Shown: piece by piece, positions 7,797-15,531 of the stretch | Layout: each line of letters begins with the position of its first letter | Numbering within the stretch: position 1 is the stretch's first letter | Source of the DNA: Streptomyces sp. adm13(2018) | GTDB taxonomy: Bacteria; Actinomycetota; Actinomycetes; Streptomycetales; Streptomycetaceae | Direction: 5' to 3' | DNA: 32,781 nt | Assembly (NCBI RefSeq): GCF_008042145.1 | Contig: NZ_RDBH01000141.1 | Coordinates: forward strand, 91,530 to 124,310 | The notes under the pieces: model-generated | Database searches by the model: none | What the model saw: the letters and a program-made list of their open reading frames with translations, nothing else | What the model was told of the DNA's origin: nothing | Position numbers and translations under genes: made by a program

Positions 7797-8225
7797 ATGA
7801 CCGCGAAGATCGCCTACGACGAGGTCGAGGTCGGCACCGAGCTGCCCGCGCAGTCCTTCCCGGTGACCCGCGCCACCCTCGTCCGGTACGCCGGCGCCTC
7901 CGGGGACTTCAACCCCATCCACTGGAACGAGAAGTTCGCGGTGGAGGTCGGCCTCCCCGACGTCATCGCCCACGGCATGTTCACCATGGCCGAGGCGATC
8001 CGCGTCGTCACCGACTGGGCGGGCGACCCGGCCGCCGTCGTCGAGTACGGCGTCCGCTTCACCAAGCCGGTCGTCGTCCCGAACGACGGGACCGGCGCGC
8101 TGGTCGAGGTCAGCGCCAAGGTCGCCGCCAAGCTGGACGACCGGACGGTCCGGGTCGACCTCACGGCGATGAGCGCCGGGCAGAAGGTCCTGGGCATGTC
8201 GCGGGCCGTGGTCCGGCTCGCGTAG
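7797..8225 (+). CDS. HadB-like MaoC-domain (3R)-hydroxyacyl dehydratase, catalytic subunit
   Basis: Protein of 142 aa with a complete hydratase-2 motif, YAGASGDFNPIHWNEKFA, giving catalytic D37 and H42, followed by AHGMFTMAEAI. It is expected to dehydrate (3R)-hydroxyacyl thioesters as a heterodimer with the preceding HadA-like subunit, whose stop lies two bases before this start. The GTGxxxATGA-like close spacing indicates coupled translation. The pair sits between rpmG and (after inserted genes) tRNA-Trp-secE, the place of hadABC in mycobacteria; there is no hadC here. Confidence 0.9.
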   Translation: MTAKIAYDEVEVGTELPAQSFPVTRATLVRYAGASGDFNPIHWNEKFAVEVGLPDVIAHGMFTMAEAIRVVTDWAGDPAAVVEYGVRFTKPVVVPNDGTGALVEVSAKVAAKLDDRTVRVDLTAMSAGQKVLGMSRAVVRLA

Positions 8226-8243
8226 CCACACCCTGTGCACGGG

Positions 8244-8272
8244 GCGGGCGGTCGCGGAGAGCGGCCGCCCGC
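8244..8272 (+). terminator. Terminator after the HadAB-like genes
   Basis: A 12-bp stem (GCGGGCGGTCGC with GCGGCCGCCCGC, one G-U pair) and a 5-nt loop, followed by TCTTG. It lies 18 bases after the HadB stop. Confidence 0.7.
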
Positions 8273-8287
8273 TCTTGCCCTTGCGGA

Positions 8288-8307
8288 GTTAGTGATTGCG
8301 TACTAAC
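8288..8307. promoter_or_regulatory. Putative operator copy 1 (GTTAGT-N8-ACTAAC) before the TetR gene
   Basis: A perfect 6-bp inverted repeat with an 8-base spacer, 8 bases before the TetR start. The same word with the same spacing occurs before the MFS gene at 8946-8965. Its position over the likely -10 region fits autorepression by the TetR protein. Confidence 0.75.
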
Positions 8308-8315
8308 TTTGCCTC

Positions 8316-8885
8316 ATGGTCAGGATGAGTGCGGAAGAGCGGCGGGAGAGCGTCATCCGCGCGGCGATGAGCGAGTTCAGCCGCGGCGGGTACTACGGCA
8401 CGTCCACCGAGGCGATCGCCCAGCGCGTCGGCGTCTCGCAGCCGTATCTCTTCCGGCTCTTCCCCGGCAAGAAGGCCATCTTCCTGGCCGCCTCCGAGCG
8501 CTGCATCAGCGACACCGTCCGGGTCTTCGAGGAGGCCTCGGAAGGGCTGGCCGGCGAGGAGGCCCTGCACGCCATGGCCACCGCGTACACCCGGATCATC
8601 GCCGAGGACCCCGACCGGCTCCTCATGCAGATGCAGGTGTACGTGACCGTCGCCGCCGCCGAGGCGGCCGGCGACCACGAGTTCGGCGAGGCCGTCCGGG
8701 CCGGCTGGACGACTCTCTGGGAGACCGTCCACCTCGCGCTCGGCGCGGACGTCGAGGAGACCACGACCTTCCTGGCGTACGGGATGCTCATCAACACCCT
8801 CGTCGCCATGGGCTTTCCGTCCGAGCACCGCGTCTGGGACGGGTTCTTCCCCGCCATCCACCGCTCCGGCGGTTCCGAGGAGTAG
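8316..8885 (+). CDS. TetR family transcriptional regulator
   Basis: Protein of 189 aa. The N-terminal helix-turn-helix covers about residues 12-55, with the recognition part TSTEAIAQRVGVSQPYLFRLFPGKKAIF; the C-terminal ~130 residues form the variable ligand-binding domain. It has no ribosome-binding site at the ATG 8316, so it may be leaderless or start at the ATG 8325 three codons later. The operator-like palindrome overlaps its promoter, and the same palindrome precedes the adjacent efflux gene, so it probably represses both itself and the exporter until a drug-like ligand binds. The ligand is unknown. Confidence 0.92.
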   Translation: MVRMSAEERRESVIRAAMSEFSRGGYYGTSTEAIAQRVGVSQPYLFRLFPGKKAIFLAASERCISDTVRVFEEASEGLAGEEALHAMATAYTRIIAEDPDRLLMQMQVYVTVAAAEAAGDHEFGEAVRAGWTTLWETVHLALGADVEETTTFLAYGMLINTLVAMGFPSEHRVWDGFFPAIHRSGGSEE

Positions 8886-8945
8886 CGCCGCCGCCCGCGT
8901 CGCGCCGTACCGCGGGTCCGCCCCCGCTTCGTCGTGGGCATGAAA

Positions 8946-8965
8946 GTTAGTCAGTGATAACTAAC
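8946..8965. promoter_or_regulatory. Putative operator copy 2 (GTTAGT-N8-ACTAAC) before the MFS gene
   Basis: Same 6-bp arms and 8-base spacer as at 8288-8307, with unrelated spacer bases. It lies 20 bases before the efflux gene start and 60 bases after the TetR stop. The exact match of arms and spacing indicates one regulator binding both sites. Confidence 0.78.
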
Positions 8966-8985
8966 CCGAGATCCGAGAGGCCGAC

Positions 8986-10434
8986 ATGCACCAGCCAGCA
9001 GCCCGCCGCGGTTCCGCCGCCTGGGCCCTCGTCATCACCAGCGCCGCCGGCTTCATGGCGGCCCTCGACAACCTCGTCGTCACCACCGCCCTCCCCTCGA
9101 TCCGCGAGGACCTCGGCGGAGCACTGCACGACCTCGAATGGACGGTGAGCGCCTACACCCTCACCTTCGCCGTCCTGCTCATGTTCGGCGCCGCCCTCGG
9201 CGACCGCTTCGGCCGCCGTCGGCTCTTCCTCGTCGGACTCACCGTCTTCACCGCCGCCTCCGCCGCGGCCGCCCTCGCCCCCGGCATCGACGCGCTGATC
9301 GCCGCCCGCGCCGCCCAGGGCGTCGGCGCCGCGATCATGATGCCGCTCACGCTCACCCTGCTCACCGCCGCCGTCCCGGCCGCCCGGCGCGGCGCGGCCT
9401 TCGGTATCTGGGGAGCCGTCCAGGGGCTCGCGGTCGCCTCCGGACCCCTCATCGGCGGCGTCCTCACCGAACACCTCTCCTGGCAGTGGATCTTCTGGCT
9501 GAACGTTCCGCTCGGCCTCGCCCTGCTGCCGCTCGCCCGGCTGCGCCTGGCCGAGTCGCACGGCACCGGCGCCCGCCTCGACATCATCGGCACGCTCCTC
9601 GCCAGCGGCGGCCTGTTCGGCATCGTGTACGCGCTCATCCGCGGCCCCATCGACGGCTGGACCTCCCCGACCGTCCTCACCGGACTGATCGCCGGAGCCG
9701 GTCTCCTCGGCGGGTTCGTCCACCACGGCATCCGCGCCAGGGCGCCGATGCTGCCCATGCGGCTCTTCCGCAACCGCGCCTTCGCCGGCATCAACGCGGC
9801 CAGCCTGCTGATGTTCCTCGGCATGTTCGGCTCGATCTTCCTGCTCAGCCAGTTCATGCAGGGCGTCCTCGGCTACTCGCCCACCGAGGCCGGGCTGCGG
9901 ATGCTCCCCTGGACCGGCATGCCGATGATCGTCGCGCCGCTCGCCGGCGCCCTGTCCGACCGGATCGGCGGCCGTCCCGTCGTCGCCGCCGGTCTCGCCC
10001 TCCAGGCGATCGGCCTGGGCTGGTTCGCCCTCGTCCTGGCCCCCGACGTCTCGTACGCCGCCCAGCTCCCCGCCCTCGTCGTCAGCGGCATCGGCATGGC
10101 GCTGTACTTCGCCCCCGCGGCCAACCTCGTGATGTCCAGCGTCCGGCCCTCCGAACAGGGCATCGCCTCCGGCGCCAACAACGCGCTGCGCGAGGTCGGC
10201 GGCGCGCTCGGCGTCGCGGTGATGGCCTCGATCTTCGCCGCCCAGGGCGGCTACGAGTCCGGCCAGAGCTTCGTCGACGGACTGGAGCCCGCGCTCTGGG
10301 TCGGCGCCGGGGCCGTCGCCCTCGGCGCGGCGGCCGTGCTGTTCGCGCCCTCGCGGCGGCAGGAGGCCCGCCGCAAGGCGGAGGAGGCCGCGGCCGGAGC
10401 CGAGGCCGGCGAGAAGGACCTGATCGGCGTCTGA
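8986..10434 (+). CDS. MFS drug exporter, DHA2 (EmrB/QacA) family
   Basis: Membrane protein of 482 aa with about 14 hydrophobic segments, the number for DHA2 proton/drug antiporters. Motif A is GDRFGRRRLFLVG in loop 2-3 (about residues 72-84), motif C is in GLAVASGPLIGGVLTEHLSWQWIFWLNVPLG (about 145-176), and the first helix has LDNLVVTTALPSI, all typical of the family. The C-terminal ~25 residues are a charged Ala/Glu-rich tail. GAGAGG precedes the ATG. It is preceded by the shared palindrome, so it is probably induced by release of the TetR protein; the substrate cannot be told from sequence. Confidence 0.93.
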   Translation: MHQPAARRGSAAWALVITSAAGFMAALDNLVVTTALPSIREDLGGALHDLEWTVSAYTLTFAVLLMFGAALGDRFGRRRLFLVGLTVFTAASAAAALAPGIDALIAARAAQGVGAAIMMPLTLTLLTAAVPAARRGAAFGIWGAVQGLAVASGPLIGGVLTEHLSWQWIFWLNVPLGLALLPLARLRLAESHGTGARLDIIGTLLASGGLFGIVYALIRGPIDGWTSPTVLTGLIAGAGLLGGFVHHGIRARAPMLPMRLFRNRAFAGINAASLLMFLGMFGSIFLLSQFMQGVLGYSPTEAGLRMLPWTGMPMIVAPLAGALSDRIGGRPVVAAGLALQAIGLGWFALVLAPDVSYAAQLPALVVSGIGMALYFAPAANLVMSSVRPSEQGIASGANNALREVGGALGVAVMASIFAAQGGYESGQSFVDGLEPALWVGAGAVALGAAAVLFAPSRRQEARRKAEEAAAGAEAGEKDLIGV

Positions 10435-10444
10435 GCCCAATGGG

Positions 10445-10478
10445 GCGGCCCCGGTGGCTTCGCGGCGGCCGGGGCCGC
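10445..10478 (+). terminator. Terminator after the MFS gene
   Basis: A 10-bp perfect stem GCGGCCCCGG / CCGGGGCCGC with a 14-nt loop, 10 bases after the stop. The rest of 10479-10609 is GC-rich spacer with several short CCACCGG/CCGGTGG words. Confidence 0.65.
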
Positions 10479-10609
10479 TCCGGTGGGTGCCGAGTCCCAC
10501 CGAGGTCGCCCCGACGGGTTCCGAGCCCACCGGGCCCGCTCCGGCAGCTCCGTACCCGTCAGGCCGGCCCAGCCCGGAGCGGACACGCCTCCCGGTCGGG
10601 ACGGGCCCG

Positions 10610-10623
10610 TACTCTTGAGCCCG
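10610..10623 (+). promoter_or_regulatory. Probable leaderless promoter of murB
   Basis: A -10 box TACTCT at 10610-10615 lies seven bases before the GTG start at 10623, and there is no ribosome-binding site in between. Transcription starting at the GTG itself would give a leaderless mRNA, which is common in Streptomyces. No good -35 box is visible. Confidence 0.55.
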
Positions 10624-11681
10624 TGCAGCCTCTTCTCGACGCCCCCCTCGCGCCCCTGACCACCTTCCGCCTCGGCGGCCCCGCGGCCCGGCTCGTCACC
10701 GCCACCACGGACGACGAGGTGGTCGCGGCGGTCCGCGAGGCCGACGCCACGGGGACGCCGCTGCTGATCATCGGCGGCGGCTCCAACCTCGTCATCGGCG
10801 ACAAGGGCTTCGACGGCACCGCCCTGCGGATCGCCACCCGCGGCCTCGCCCTCGACGGCACCCGGCTGGAACTCGCCGCCGGCGAGGTCTGGACCGACGC
10901 CGTCGCCCGTACGGTCGAGGCCGGACTCGCCGGGATCGAGTGCCTCGCCGGCATTCCCGGCTCGGCCGGCGCCACCCCGATCCAGAACGTCGGCGCCTAC
11001 GGCCAGGACGTCTCCGCCACCGTGACCGAGGTCGTCGCCTACGACCGGCGCACCGACGAGACCGTCACCCTCGCCAACGCCCAGTGCGCCTTCTCCTACC
11101 GCCACAGCCTCTTCAAGGACCACCCCGAGCGCTACGTGGTGCTCCGGGTCCGCTTCGAGCTGGAGGACGCGGACGGCCTCTCCGGGCCGATCAAGTACCC
11201 CGAGACCGCCCGCGCCCTCGGCGTCGAGGCCGGCGACCGGGTGCCCCTCGCGCAGGCCCGCGAGACCGTCCTGCGGCTGCGCGCCGGCAAGGGCATGGTC
11301 CTCGACCCCGCGGACCACGACACCTGGTCCGCGGGCTCCTTCTTCACCAACCCGATCCTCACGGCGGGGGAGTACGCGACCTTCCTCACCCGCGTCGCCG
11401 ACCGCCTCGGCGCGGACGTCACCCCGCCGGCCTTCCCCGCGGGCGCGGACGGCGCGGTGAAGACCTCCGCCGCCTGGCTGATCGACAAGGCCGGATTCAC
11501 CAAGGGGTACGGCTCCGGCCCGGCGCGGATCTCCACCAAGCACACCCTCGCGCTGACCAACCGGGGCGAGGCGACCACCGAGGACCTCCTCGCGCTGGCC
11601 CGGGAGGTCGTCGCCGGCGTCCACGAGGCCTTCGGGATCACCCTCGTCAACGAGCCCGTGACGGTCGGCGTCAGCCTCTGA
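10623..11681 (+). CDS. murB: UDP-N-acetylenolpyruvoylglucosamine reductase
   Basis: Flavoenzyme that reduces UDP-GlcNAc-enolpyruvate to UDP-MurNAc with NADPH, the second committed step of peptidoglycan synthesis in the cytoplasm. FAD-binding elements are LIIGGGSNLVIGD (about residues 40-52) and GIPGSAGATPIQNVGAYGQD (about 113-132). The catalytic segments are YRHSLFK, the Ser in SAGSFFTNP and the Glu in LVNEPVTVGV near the C-terminus. At 352 aa the length is normal. The frame runs open far upstream through the MFS gene, but the family starts at QPLLDAPLAPLTTFRLGGPA, which fixes the GTG at 10623. Confidence 0.96.
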   Translation: MQPLLDAPLAPLTTFRLGGPAARLVTATTDDEVVAAVREADATGTPLLIIGGGSNLVIGDKGFDGTALRIATRGLALDGTRLELAAGEVWTDAVARTVEAGLAGIECLAGIPGSAGATPIQNVGAYGQDVSATVTEVVAYDRRTDETVTLANAQCAFSYRHSLFKDHPERYVVLRVRFELEDADGLSGPIKYPETARALGVEAGDRVPLAQARETVLRLRAGKGMVLDPADHDTWSAGSFFTNPILTAGEYATFLTRVADRLGADVTPPAFPAGADGAVKTSAAWLIDKAGFTKGYGSGPARISTKHTLALTNRGEATTEDLLALAREVVAGVHEAFGITLVNEPVTVGVSL

Positions 11682-11781
11682 GGCACCCCGGCGCCGGGCC
11701 GCTCGGCGCCGGGCCGTTCCGCTGCCGGCCGCTCCGGTAATACGTTTGTGCCGGGCCCGCGCGGGGCCGCAGGCTGACGGG

Positions 11782-12495
11782 ATGCGTCTCACGGCCCGGG
11801 AGCACCGGATCCGCGCGGGGCGCCGCGAGCACCGGGTCGTCCGGCCGTGGCCGCCGCTGCGGCACACCACGCTCAACTCGCCCCACCACGACCGCTGGGG
11901 CTACCTCGTCGGCGACCACGACGGCCTCGCCCGGCTCGCCGCGCTCTTCTCCTTCGCCGCGTTCTCCCGGCACACCCTCGTCCACATCCCGCTGCGCGAG
12001 AGTCTGCCGCGCGCCTTCGCGCCCGGCACCCCCGTCGACCTCGTCCTCGCCCACCGGGACACCGGCGGCCTGCGCCCCTCCGCCTGGCCCGCTCTGCGCG
12101 CCCGGCTCGGCGACGGGCGGCCGCTGACCCTCCGTACCGACGAGCGCCGCACCGCCGACCGGGCCGCCGCCCGGGAAGCGGCCCCCGAGCGGGTCGCCAG
12201 GCTGATCCGGACCGCCGTGCACGCCCGTACGCTCTTCCTCCTCGGCGATCGGGACGTGTTCTGCGCCGCCGCCGGGGAGCTCGCCGTCGCGGCCGGACAC
12301 GGCCCGCTGCACGAGCGGGCCCCGCAGGGCCACGACGTCCTGCTCGCCTCGCTGACCCCGTTCCTGGAGCAGCACGCGTCCGGGCCGGACCGCACCGAGG
12401 TGGACATCGGCTTCCAGGCCCGGCCCCCGCTGCACCGCTTCACCCCACCGGGGAGGCCAGCCAGTCGTCGATCCCGGACAGCAGCTTCCCCCTGA
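11782..12495 (+). CDS. Uncharacterised protein
   Basis: Protein of 237 aa that I do not recognise. It starts MRLTAREHRIRAGRREHRVV, is rich in Arg, Ala and Leu, and contains a short hydrophobic stretch (LARLAALFSFAAFSRHTLVHIPL, about residues 48-70) and many His. Codon positions show the normal Streptomyces third-position GC bias, so it is probably a real gene. The ATG has only weak ribosome-binding potential; an earlier start at 11746 would add 12 residues. Its last 56 bases overlap the 3' end of the convergent add gene. Upstream (11689-11716) the word CGGCGCCGGGCCG is repeated twice. Confidence 0.6.
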   Translation: MRLTAREHRIRAGRREHRVVRPWPPLRHTTLNSPHHDRWGYLVGDHDGLARLAALFSFAAFSRHTLVHIPLRESLPRAFAPGTPVDLVLAHRDTGGLRPSAWPALRARLGDGRPLTLRTDERRTADRAAAREAAPERVARLIRTAVHARTLFLLGDRDVFCAAAGELAVAAGHGPLHERAPQGHDVLLASLTPFLEQHASGPDRTEVDIGFQARPPLHRFTPPGRPASRRSRTAASP

Positions 12496-13471
12496 TGTCC
12501 TCGGGCGCCGCCGAGGCCCGGACCGACTGCCGGGCCAGCTCCGCCAGTTCCGGGTCCGTGAAGCCGTGGTGCCTGCGGGCGATCTCGTACTGCGCCGCCA
12601 GACGGGACCCGAAGAGCAGCGGATCGTCCGCGCCGAGGGCCATCGGCACCCCCGCGTCGAAGAGCGTCCGCAGCGGGACGTCCTCGTGCTTCTCGTACAC
12701 CCCGAGGGCCACATTGGACGCCGGGCAGACCTCGCAGGTCACGCCGCGCTCCGCGAGCTTGCGCAGCAGCCGCGGGTCCTCGGCGGACCGGACCCCGTGG
12801 CCGACCCGGGAGGCCCGCAGGTCGTCCAGGCAGTCCCGTACCGACGACGGTCCCGTCAGTTCCCCGCCGTGCGGCGCCGCGAGCAGGCCGCCCTCGCGCG
12901 CGATGGCGAAGGCCCGGTCGAAGTCGCGGGCCAGACCGCGCCGCTCGTCGTTGGAGAGCCCGAAGCCGACCACGCCCCGGTCCGCGAACCGGACCGCGAG
13001 CCGGGCGAGCGTCCGCGCCTCCAGCGGGTGCTTCATCCGGTTCGCCGCGACCAGCACCCGCATCCCGAGCCCGGTCTCCCGTGAGGCCGCGTCGACCGCG
13101 TCGAGGATGACCTCCAGGGCGGGGATGAGACCGCCGAGGTGGGGGGCGTACGAGGTCGGGTCCACCTGGATCTCCAGCCAGCCCGAGCCGTCCCGGACGT
13201 CCTCCTGGGCCGCCTCGCGGACGAGCCGCTGGATGTCCTCGGGGGCGCGCAGACAGGAGCGGGCGATGTCGTACAGCCGCTGGAAGCGGAACCAGCCGCG
13301 CTCGTCGGTCGCCCGCAGTTTCGGCGGCGTACCGCTGCTCAGCGCCTCGGGCAGGTGCACGCCGTACTTGTCGGCGAGTTCGATGAGGGTGGTGGGCCGC
13401 ATCGAGCCGGTGAAGTGCAGATGCAGATGGGCCTTGGGCAGTCGGGTGAGGTCGCGGTAAACGTGCTCCAT
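12440..13471 (-). CDS. add: Adenosine deaminase
   Basis: Zinc enzyme converting adenosine to inosine in purine salvage. Motifs in order: HLHLHFTGS near residue 15-23 (metal His pair), HGGE (third His and catalytic Glu), RVGHGV (His), and the metal Asp in ALGADDPLLF, the equivalent of the SLNTDDP motif. At 343 aa it is family length. A start 12 codons further upstream is possible, but MEHVYRDLTRLPKAHLHLH begins where homologues do and has AGGA about 9 bases before it. Its 3' end overlaps the unknown convergent gene; it lies downstream of the aminotransferase terminator. Confidence 0.92.
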   Translation of the reverse strand: MEHVYRDLTRLPKAHLHLHFTGSMRPTTLIELADKYGVHLPEALSSGTPPKLRATDERGWFRFQRLYDIARSCLRAPEDIQRLVREAAQEDVRDGSGWLEIQVDPTSYAPHLGGLIPALEVILDAVDAASRETGLGMRVLVAANRMKHPLEARTLARLAVRFADRGVVGFGLSNDERRGLARDFDRAFAIAREGGLLAAPHGGELTGPSSVRDCLDDLRASRVGHGVRSAEDPRLLRKLAERGVTCEVCPASNVALGVYEKHEDVPLRTLFDAGVPMALGADDPLLFGSRLAAQYEIARRHHGFTDPELAELARQSVRASAAPEDIRGKLLSGIDDWLASPVG

Positions 13472-13546
13472 CGGCTGATCCTGCCGCACCCGAACGGAGG
13501 AAGGCACCCCGTTTCCCCGATCGGGTTCTTGCTCGAACGCAGAAAC

Positions 13547-13576
13547 GGGCCCCCGGCTCCGAGGAACCGGGGGCCC
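13547..13576 (-). terminator. Terminator after the aminotransferase gene
   Basis: A 10-bp perfect stem GGGCCCCCGG / CCGGGGGCCC with a 10-nt loop, 14 bases beyond the stop on the minus strand. Bases 13472-13546, between it and add, must contain the add promoter; no clear boxes are seen. Confidence 0.75.
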
Positions 13577-13589
13577 GCCAGGGGTGTGA

Positions 13590-14816
13590 TCAGTCCGTCG
13601 CCTCGGCGAGGAGCTTCTGGAGCCGGGACACGCCCTCCGTCAGGTCCTCGTCGCCCAGCGCGTACGACAGGCGCAGGTAGCCCGGCGTGCCGAAGGCCTC
13701 GCCCGGGACGACCGCCACCTCGGCCTCGTCCAGGATCAGCGCGGCCAGCTCGACGGAGGTCCGCGGGCGCTTGCCGCGGATCTCCTTGCCGAGCAGACCC
13801 TTCACCGAGGGGTACGCGTAGAAGGCGCCCTCGGGAGTGGGGCAGTACACGCCCTCGATCTCGTTGAGCATCCGCACGATCGTCTGGCGGCGGCGGTCGA
13901 ACGCGGTCCGCATCTCCGCGACGGCGTCCAGGTTCCCCGAGACGGCGGCGAGGGCGGCGATCTGCGCCACGTTGCTCACGTTGGAGGTAGCGTGCGACTG
14001 GAGGTTCGTCGCGGCCTTCACGACGTCCTTCGGGCCCACGATCCACCCGACGCGCCAGCCGGTCATCGCGTACGTCTTCGCCACGCCGTTGACCACGATG
14101 CACTTGTCGCGGAGCTCGGGGACGATCGCCGGCAGCGAGGTGAACTTCGCGTCGCCGTAGACCAGGTGCTCGTAGATCTCGTCGGTCAGCACCCACAGGC
14201 CGTGCTCGACGGCCCAGCGGCCGATCGCCTCGGCGTCGGCCTCGGAGTACACCGCGCCGGTCGGGTTCGACGGCGACACGAAGAGGACGACCTTGGTCCG
14301 CTCCGTACGGGCGGCCTCCAGCTGCTCCACCGAGACCCGGTAACCGGTGGTCTCGTCGGCGACGACCTCCACCGGGACACCGCCCGCGAGGCGGATCGAC
14401 TCGGGGTAGGTGGTCCAGTACGGCGCCGGGACGATGACCTCGTCACCCGGGTCGAGGATCGCGGCGAACGCCTCGTAGATGGCCTGCTTGCCGCCGTTGG
14501 TCACCAGGACCTGGGAGGCGTCGACCTCGTAGCCGGAGTCGCGCAGCGTCTTCGCGGCGATCGCGGCCTTCAGCTCGGGCAGACCGCCGGCCGGCGTGTA
14601 GCGGTGGTACTTCGGGTTCTTGCAGGCCTCGACGGCCGCGTCGACGATGTAGTCCGGAGTGGGGAAGTCGGGCTCACCCGCGCCGAAACCGATCACCGGG
14701 CGCCCGGCGGCCTTGAGGGCCTTGGCCTTGGCGTCGACGGCGAGGGTGGCGGACTCGGAGATCGCACCGATCCGGGCGGAGACCCGACGCTCGGTGGGAG
14801 GGGTAGCAGCGCTCAT
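13590..14816 (-). CDS. aspC: Pyridoxal phosphate-dependent aspartate-type aminotransferase
   Basis: Class I aminotransferase of 408 aa. Visible motifs: [14 protein letters not shown] near the N-terminus, [39 protein letters not shown] (the Asn contacting the cofactor ring), [13 protein letters not shown] (Asp and Tyr), the Schiff-base Lys in [16 protein letters not shown], and the substrate-carboxylate Arg in [11 protein letters not shown]. It probably transfers the amino group of aspartate to 2-oxoglutarate; related proteins also use aromatic or prephenate substrates. The frame is open 46 codons further up, but [22 protein letters not shown] is the family start. No strong ribosome-binding site precedes it. 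Confidence 0.92.
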   Translation of the reverse strand: MSAATPPTERRVSARIGAISESATLAVDAKAKALKAAGRPVIGFGAGEPDFPTPDYIVDAAVEACKNPKYHRYTPAGGLPELKAAIAAKTLRDSGYEVDASQVLVTNGGKQAIYEAFAAILDPGDEVIVPAPYWTTYPESIRLAGGVPVEVVADETTGYRVSVEQLEAARTERTKVVLFVSPSNPTGAVYSEADAEAIGRWAVEHGLWVLTDEIYEHLVYGDAKFTSLPAIVPELRDKCIVVNGVAKTYAMTGWRVGWIVGPKDVVKAATNLQSHATSNVSNVAQIAALAAVSGNLDAVAEMRTAFDRRRQTIVRMLNEIEGVYCPTPEGAFYAYPSVKGLLGKEIRGKRPRTSVELAALILDEAEVAVVPGEAFGTPGYLRLSYALGDEDLTEGVSRLQKLLAEATD

Positions 14817-14930
14817 ACGGCCCATCGTCCCAGACCTCATCAAGGCCCGGCACACAGGTTTCACGGACCGGACAGGAACGGTCATTCCCGGTCGTACGCG
14901 CGTCCGGGAGCAGGGCCGGCGCGGTTCCTG

Positions 14931-14961
14931 TTCGACGCGGGGGCCCCTGACCACGTATGCT
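14931..14961 (+). promoter_or_regulatory. Possible promoter of tRNA-Trp
   Basis: TTCGAC, 19 bases, TATGCT, ending 62 bases before the tRNA. A second possible -10, TACGTT at 15003, is nearer but has no good -35. The spacing is suboptimal. The remaining 14817-14930 is the divergent upstream region of the aminotransferase. Confidence 0.35.
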
Positions 14962-15023
14962 CACTCCTCGTTGGCCCGCACCGACCACATCTCACGATGC
15001 GGTACGTTGAGGAGCACCAGCAA

Positions 15024-15096
15024 AGGGTCGTAGCTCAATTGGTAGAGCACCGGTCTCCAAAACCGGCGGTTGGGGGTTCAAGTCCCTCCGGCCCTG
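15024..15096 (+). tRNA. tRNA-Trp (CCA)
   Basis: A 73-nt cloverleaf. Acceptor arms AGGGTCG and CGGCCCT pair (one G-U), discriminator G. The anticodon stem is CCGGT/ACCGG around CTCCAAA, giving CCA. It lies 103 bases before secE, the same order as in other actinobacteria. Confidence 0.97.
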
Positions 15097-15199
15097 CTAC
15101 ACACACCGCCAGGTGTTGTGCGCATGTACGTACTTCATTGCACCGCCGTGCGGCTCCACCCGGGCGCGGCACGGCCGACCCGGAATCAGGTGAGAGATC

Positions 15200-15487
15200 G
15201 TGACGGACGCCGTAGGCTCCATCGACATGCCTGATGCCGACGACGAGGCCGCAGAGTCGAAGAAGAAGTCCCGCAAGGGCGGGAAGCGCGGAAAGAAGGG
15301 CCCCCTGGGCCGTCTCGCGCTCTTCTACCGCCAGATCGTCGCGGAACTCCGCAAGGTCGTCTGGCCCACGCGCAGCCAGCTCTCGACGTACACGACCGTG
15401 GTGATTGTCTTCGTCGTCATCATGATCGGCCTTGTCACCGTGATTGACTATGGCTTCCAGGAAGCAGTCAAGTACGTCTTCGGCTGA
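15200..15487 (+). CDS. secE: Preprotein translocase subunit SecE
   Basis: Small subunit of the SecYEG channel in the cytoplasmic membrane. The 95-aa protein has a highly charged N-terminal half (acidic, then Lys-rich [14 protein letters not shown]), the conserved amphipathic region [20 protein letters not shown] (about residues 42-61) and one C-terminal membrane helix, [20 protein letters not shown]. The one-helix form is usual outside gamma-proteobacteria. The GTG start has GTGAGAG upstream. NusG follows after 44 bases, the universal secE-nusG pairing. Confidence 0.97.
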   Translation: MTDAVGSIDMPDADDEAAESKKKSRKGGKRGKKGPLGRLALFYRQIVAELRKVVWPTRSQLSTYTTVVIVFVVIMIGLVTVIDYGFQEAVKYVFG

Positions 15488-15531
15488 CTTTTTGTTCCAC
15501 CCCATCTGTATCGCAGGAAGAAGCAGCCACC

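Noticed and set aside
9138..11681. An 847-codon frame spanning the MFS gene and murB, which looks like a fusion
   Set aside because: The first ~495 codons are the MFS gene read in the wrong frame plus spacer; only the part from 10623 has homology (MurB).
4505..15096. The four tRNA genes as attachment sites of integrated elements
   Set aside because: No integrase gene and no duplicated tRNA 3' end is present; gene content around them is core.
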